Below are positions 59,274 to 64,000 of a stretch of 64,000 nucleotides of DNA, piece by piece. Source of the DNA: Oxalobacteraceae bacterium (GTDB lineage: Bacteria; Pseudomonadota; Gammaproteobacteria; Burkholderiales; Burkholderiaceae_D); the NCBI GenBank assembly GCA_013284265.1, contig JABTBR010000001.1, positions 1 through 64,000 of the forward strand, read 5' to 3'. How positions within the stretch are numbered: the first letter of the stretch is position 1; the number at the start of each line of letters is the position of its first letter. The notes beneath the pieces are model-generated. The model was not told the origin of the DNA and searched no databases. It worked only from the letters and a program-made list of their open reading frames with translations. Position numbers and translations under genes: made by a program.

Positions 59274-60044
59274 ATGAACCTGCCCGAAATCAACACGTCT
59301 CTTTTTGCTCGGCTGCGATTTATTCTGGTCCAGACTAGCCGTCCGGGCAACATCGGCGGGGTCGCCCGCGCTATGAAAACCATGGGTTTTGACGAGCTGG
59401 TGCTGGTCACGCCGCGCTTCGAAAATGCTTTGCAGCATGAGGAGGCGATCGCCTTCGCCAGCGGCGCCCAGGACATCCTGGCCAAGACCCGGGTGGTCGG
59501 CAGCATGGCCGAAGCGCTCGAAGGCATCAACTTCGCCGCCGCCGTGTCGGCACGGCTGCGCGAATATTCGCCGCCGGTGCTGAACCCGCGCGAACTGGCC
59601 GAACAGGTCGCGGCCCAGCCCGAATGCCATGCGGCCCTGATTTTCGGCAATGAACGCTTCGGCTTGCCGAACGAGGTCGTCGAGCAATGTAATGTTTTAA
59701 TTAACATTCCCGCCAATCCCGAGTATTCCTCGCTGAACCTGTCGCAGGCGGCCCAGGTGCTGGCCTATGAGTGCCGGATGGCCGCCCTGAACGGGCAGCG
59801 CACCGCCAGCGAGATCGGTTTCCATGGCGAGGCGGCCAGCCTGAGCCAGATAGAAGGCATGTACACCCATCTCGAGGAATCGCTGGTCCAGATCGGCTTC
59901 CTCGACGCCAACAATCCGCGCAAGCTGATGCCGCGCCTGAAGCGCCTGTTCGCCCGCGCCCAGCTCGAAACGGAAGAGGTCAATATCCTGCGCGGCATCG
60001 CGCGCCAGATGGTGGCGAACAAGGGGCCGCGCGGGAAAAGTTAA
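59274..60044 (+). CDS. trmJ: tRNA (Cm32/Um32) methyltransferase TrmJ
   Basis: A 256-residue SPOUT enzyme. Blocks are RFILVQTSRPGNIGGVARAM, GFDELVLVTPR, ALIFGNERFGLPNEVVEQC and IPANPEYSSLNLSQAAQVLAYECR (only YSSLNLSQAAQVL written here is needed), the knot of the TrmJ family. It methylates the 2'-O of residue 32 in tRNAs using S-adenosylmethionine. The start at 59274 overlaps the conserved N-terminus. Divergent from suhB; convergent with a PEP-CTERM gene. Confidence 0.93.
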   Translation: MNLPEINTSLFARLRFILVQTSRPGNIGGVARAMKTMGFDELVLVTPRFENALQHEEAIAFASGAQDILAKTRVVGSMAEALEGINFAAAVSARLREYSPPVLNPRELAEQVAAQPECHAALIFGNERFGLPNEVVEQCNVLINIPANPEYSSLNLSQAAQVLAYECRMAALNGQRTASEIGFHGEAASLSQIEGMYTHLEESLVQIGFLDANNPRKLMPRLKRLFARAQLETEEVNILRGIARQMVANKGPRGKS

Positions 60045-60053
60045 AGATGGGAT

Positions 60054-60701
60054 TTACTTCTTTGCGCGGCGGCGCACGGCGCCCAGCAGGCCGGCACCGG
60101 CCAGCAGCATGCCATAGGTCGCCGGTTCCGGCACGGCGCTGACCGACACATTGTCGATGAAGGCCGTGGCATCCGGGCTGTTGCCCGAGTTGCGGCCGAT
60201 GAAGGACAGGGAATGGTTGCCGGCCGCCAGTCCGGAGACGGTGAACTGGTAATTGGTCCAGTCCGCACCCACCGGCGTCAGGGCGATATCGCTGAGCAGG
60301 CGACCGTCGAACAGGACGTCGACCGATTGCGCATTGGCCGCGCCATAGTCGCGCTGGGCCAGTGAAAACGAGACGGACAGGGTGCTGTCATCGGAGAAGA
60401 AGCTCTGGCTGATCGCCGGCGTGCGGCCGGGGAAGTTGTAATGGTTCTGGAGAAAGCCCACCGTGCCCAGCGCACCCTGGACTTGCCAGGAGGCGGAGGT
60501 GTTGATCATGCCGCTCAAATTCTGGAAATACCAGGATGCGCCCGCAGGAATCGATCCATAGAAGCCATTGCCATAGTTGTAGCTGTTGGCGACGTCGTTA
60601 CCAACGTCGAAACTGCCATTCTGGATCAGATTGCCGGCCGCCTGTGCGGACAGGGCGGTACACAGGACGATGGCGGCGACAGCGGCGGAGCGAAGCTTCA
60701 T
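60054..60701 (-). CDS. PEP-CTERM exported protein
   Basis: A 215-residue secreted protein with a signal peptide (about 1-22, after SAQAA), a beta-rich middle (NLIQNGSFDVGND and FIGRNSGNSPDATAFIDNVSV), and a C-terminal sorting signal VPEPATYGMLLAGAGLLGA ending RRRAKK. The VPEP motif, hydrophobic stretch and basic end are typical of proteins handled by an EpsH-type exosortase. The middle resembles carbohydrate-binding or DUF642-like beta domains, but I would not name one. A 7-bp dyad (60732-60753) lies about 30 bp upstream. No exosortase is in the window. Confidence 0.88.
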   Translation of the reverse strand: MKLRSAAVAAIVLCTALSAQAAGNLIQNGSFDVGNDVANSYNYGNGFYGSIPAGASWYFQNLSGMINTSASWQVQGALGTVGFLQNHYNFPGRTPAISQSFFSDDSTLSVSFSLAQRDYGAANAQSVDVLFDGRLLSDIALTPVGADWTNYQFTVSGLAAGNHSLSFIGRNSGNSPDATAFIDNVSVSAVPEPATYGMLLAGAGLLGAVRRRAKK

Positions 60702-60731
60702 GGCATATCCTTGTTCAGCGAAGTGAGTAAA

Positions 60732-60753
60732 AGTTAATAAGATTGCATTAACT
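60732..60753 (-). promoter_or_regulatory. AGTTAAT-N8-ATTAACT dyad before the PEP-CTERM gene
   Basis: Two perfect 7-bp arms separated by eight bases lie about 31 bp before the ATG at 60701 in an AT-rich stretch. It could be an operator; I recognise no consensus. Confidence 0.4.
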
Positions 60754-60850
60754 TATTGTACATGCATTTTTGAAAATAATTATCTTTAATTTATCGCTGG
60801 AATGGGCCTGGCTGTCCTTGCCTGGCGGCGGCATCAGGGCGCAACGGCGT

Positions 60851-60886
60851 GCGCAAGTGAGCGCGCAAGTGAGCGCGCAATTGAGC
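60851..60886 (+). repeat. Triple 12-bp tandem repeat before the PAS kinase gene
   Basis: Three units of GCGCAAGTGAGC stand head to tail, the last with one change. They lie about 105 bp before the ATG of the kinase gene and do not encode a recognised domain. Confidence 0.75.
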
Positions 60887-60990
60887 GTCGTGCGCCAGTC
60901 GAATTCAGGCATAATCGAGACAGTCGCGCTGCGCTGTCTGCGGCACCGGGCGCGCCCACCGGCCGCCCTGCAAGCAGCGAAGGTAGCGAT

Positions 60991-62310
<1,320 letters not shown>

Positions 62311-63701
62311 TCAGGCGCCAGCCTGGGGCGGACGCACCCAGATCACCAGGCGCGCGCCGCTTTTCTTCTCGAAGTCCTGCACCTGCTGGATCATGCGCGC
62401 GTCGAGCACATGGTCGGCCGTCAGCAGCATCAGGCCATCGCGGCTGACCAGGTCGTAGGCCAGGCGCATGCCCGGCACCAGTTCGCCCGACAGCATCTCG
62501 GTGCCCACCCGTCCATCGTTGAGGTTGCCGTCCATGATGCCGCGGAAGGCCTTGACCACATTCGGATCGTAGCGCTTGCCGCTGGCGTCGATGATCAGCG
62601 TCTTGGCCTCGTCGGGGCGCAGATGGCGCTGCACCATCGCGCCATGCTGCAGATTGTAGTAGTCGGCCGCCAGCGCCAGGATGCGCGCGCCGATCGGGAT
62701 CGCCAGCCCGGTCAGGCCGTCGGGGAAACCGTTGCCGTCGAAGCGTTCGAGCTGGGCGCGGATGATGGCGGCGCTGCCGCGCAAATCGTCCAGCGGCATC
62801 AGCAGCTCGGCCGCGTGCACCGGATGCTTGCGGTACTGGCCCAGCGCGGCGCCCTGCAGCAAGGTCAGCGGGGTGGCCAGCATCGCGTCGCTAAAGCCGG
62901 TCTTGCCGATATTGTGCAGCAGCGCGGCCACGAACACGTCCTGGCTTTCCTGCGGCGTCAGTTCCAGGCTGGTGGCCAGGTGGCGGGCCAGGTCGGCGAT
63001 CTCGCGGCTCAGGTCGGCATTGCTGCTGCCGCGCAGGTCGACAATGCTCGACAGGATCTTGATGGTGGTGATGAAGTTGTGCTTGAGTTTTTCGTTGGCC
63101 GCCACGGCCGAATCATGGGCCGTCTTGAGCAGGCGGGTGCGCGCCTCGACCTTGGCTTCCAGGCTGAGGTTGAGGGTTTTGAGTTCCTCGTTCTGCTGCC
63201 GGGTCAGCGCTTCGAGCGCCAGCTTTTCCTGTTCCAGCTGGCGCCGTTCCAGCGCATGCCGCACCAGCAGCAGCATGTCGTTGTCGTCCCAGGGCTTGGT
63301 GATGTAGCGGTAGATTTCGCCGCAGTTGATCGCATCCTGGATCGACTGGATATCGGAATAGCCGGTCAGCAGGATGCGCACCGTGTCGGGCCAGCGCGCG
63401 CGCACCTGGGCCAGGAAGCGCGCGCCATCCATCTCCGGCATGCGCATGTCGGAAATGACCAGGTCGACGTTCTCCTGCTCCAGCAGCAGCAGACCCTGGG
63501 CGCCGCCCTCGGCCGTCAATACCCGGTAACCCTTGGCGCGGAACAGGCGCCGCAGCGCCGCCAGGATGTTCGGCTCGTCGTCCACGCACAGCAGCGTGGG
63601 CGGCGTGGGCGGCGCGGGCGCCGCCGGGGGGGCGGGCTGCTGCGCCGTGGCCGGCGCCGTGATCGCGGCCGCTGGCGGCGGCAGGGGCTGGGCGGAGGGG
63701 C

Positions 63702-63705
<4 letters not shown>
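62311..63705 (-). CDS. Response regulator with a degenerate HD-GYP domain
   Basis: A 464-residue protein: a Pro/Ala-rich start (about 1-35), a receiver (about 38-155; phosphoacceptor D in LVISDMRMPEMDG), a coiled coil (about 160-205) and an HD-GYP-like domain (about 225-420). The catalytic motifs are altered: HD reads HN in LLHNIGKTG, the HHE motif reads QLE in RAQLERFDGNGFPDG, and GYP reads GFP. It may therefore bind cyclic di-GMP without cleaving it. Its ATG at 63705 overlaps the stop of the upstream kinase by four bases, so the two form a pair. Confidence 0.88.

Positions 63706-64000
<295 letters not shown>

Overview
The window is a GC-rich (roughly 65% by eye) chromosomal segment from a Gram-negative betaproteobacterium, most likely Oxalobacteraceae (Massilia, Duganella or Janthinobacterium type). 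The evidence is AlaC, a Gcr-type SpecificRecomb membrane protein, PHB genes, a PEP-CTERM protein, a VgrG island and a dispersed GGGTCAGACCCC palindrome. I saw no rRNA, tRNA, CRISPR array, integrase or insertion sequence.

Layout. 0.1-5 kb: siderophore genes (FhuF-type reductase, PvdE/SyrD-type exporter, TonB-dependent receptor). 5.1-10 kb: alaC, two unknown genes and a tight lipid operon (PAP2 phosphatase, diacylglycerol-kinase family protein with a probable CTG start, metallophosphoesterase). 10-16.9 kb: PLD-family lipoprotein plus SpecificRecomb protein, a CoA-transferase, a porin and a DUF3617 protein. 17-19.3 kb: small envelope proteins and a Crp/Fnr-family regulator. 19.3-29.7 kb: an AT-richer type VI secretion island read right to left: VgrG with a C-terminal extension, a PoNe-like PD-(D/E)xK DNase effector, then five PoNi-like immunity genes, one broken by a single in-frame stop. 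29.9-40 kb: envelope and stress genes (glycine zippers, AsmA, DUF4398/OmpA, ferritin-like, YqjD/YqjE-like, patatin, BON, AI-2E exporter family). 40-45.3 kb: two hybrid histidine kinases flanking an orphan substrate-binding protein. 45.4-56.5 kb: BrkB, OmpA, collagen-like lipoprotein, winged-helix protein, MtfA-type peptidase, PHB depolymerase-like protein, Usp, phbB, DksA-like protein, Hyi. 56.7-64 kb: rhlE, suhB, trmJ, a PEP-CTERM protein and a kinase/degenerate HD-GYP signalling cluster cut by the window end.

The most striking signal is regulatory. Eleven intergenic copies of a 16-bp dyad, roughly TGTGCG-N4-CGCACA, lie in this window. Ten of them have a -10-like hexamer starting exactly 22 nt after the dyad, which puts the dyad centre near -41.5, the position of a class II Crp/Fnr activator. 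The controlled genes are almost all envelope or stress proteins (SpecificRecomb, small membrane proteins, AsmA, DUF4398/OmpA, glycine zipper, BON, OmpA, collagen-like lipoprotein). One copy lies in front of the Crp/Fnr-family gene at 18522-19268. This looks like an envelope-maintenance regulon driven by that regulator, possibly self-activated; I do not recognise it from published work.
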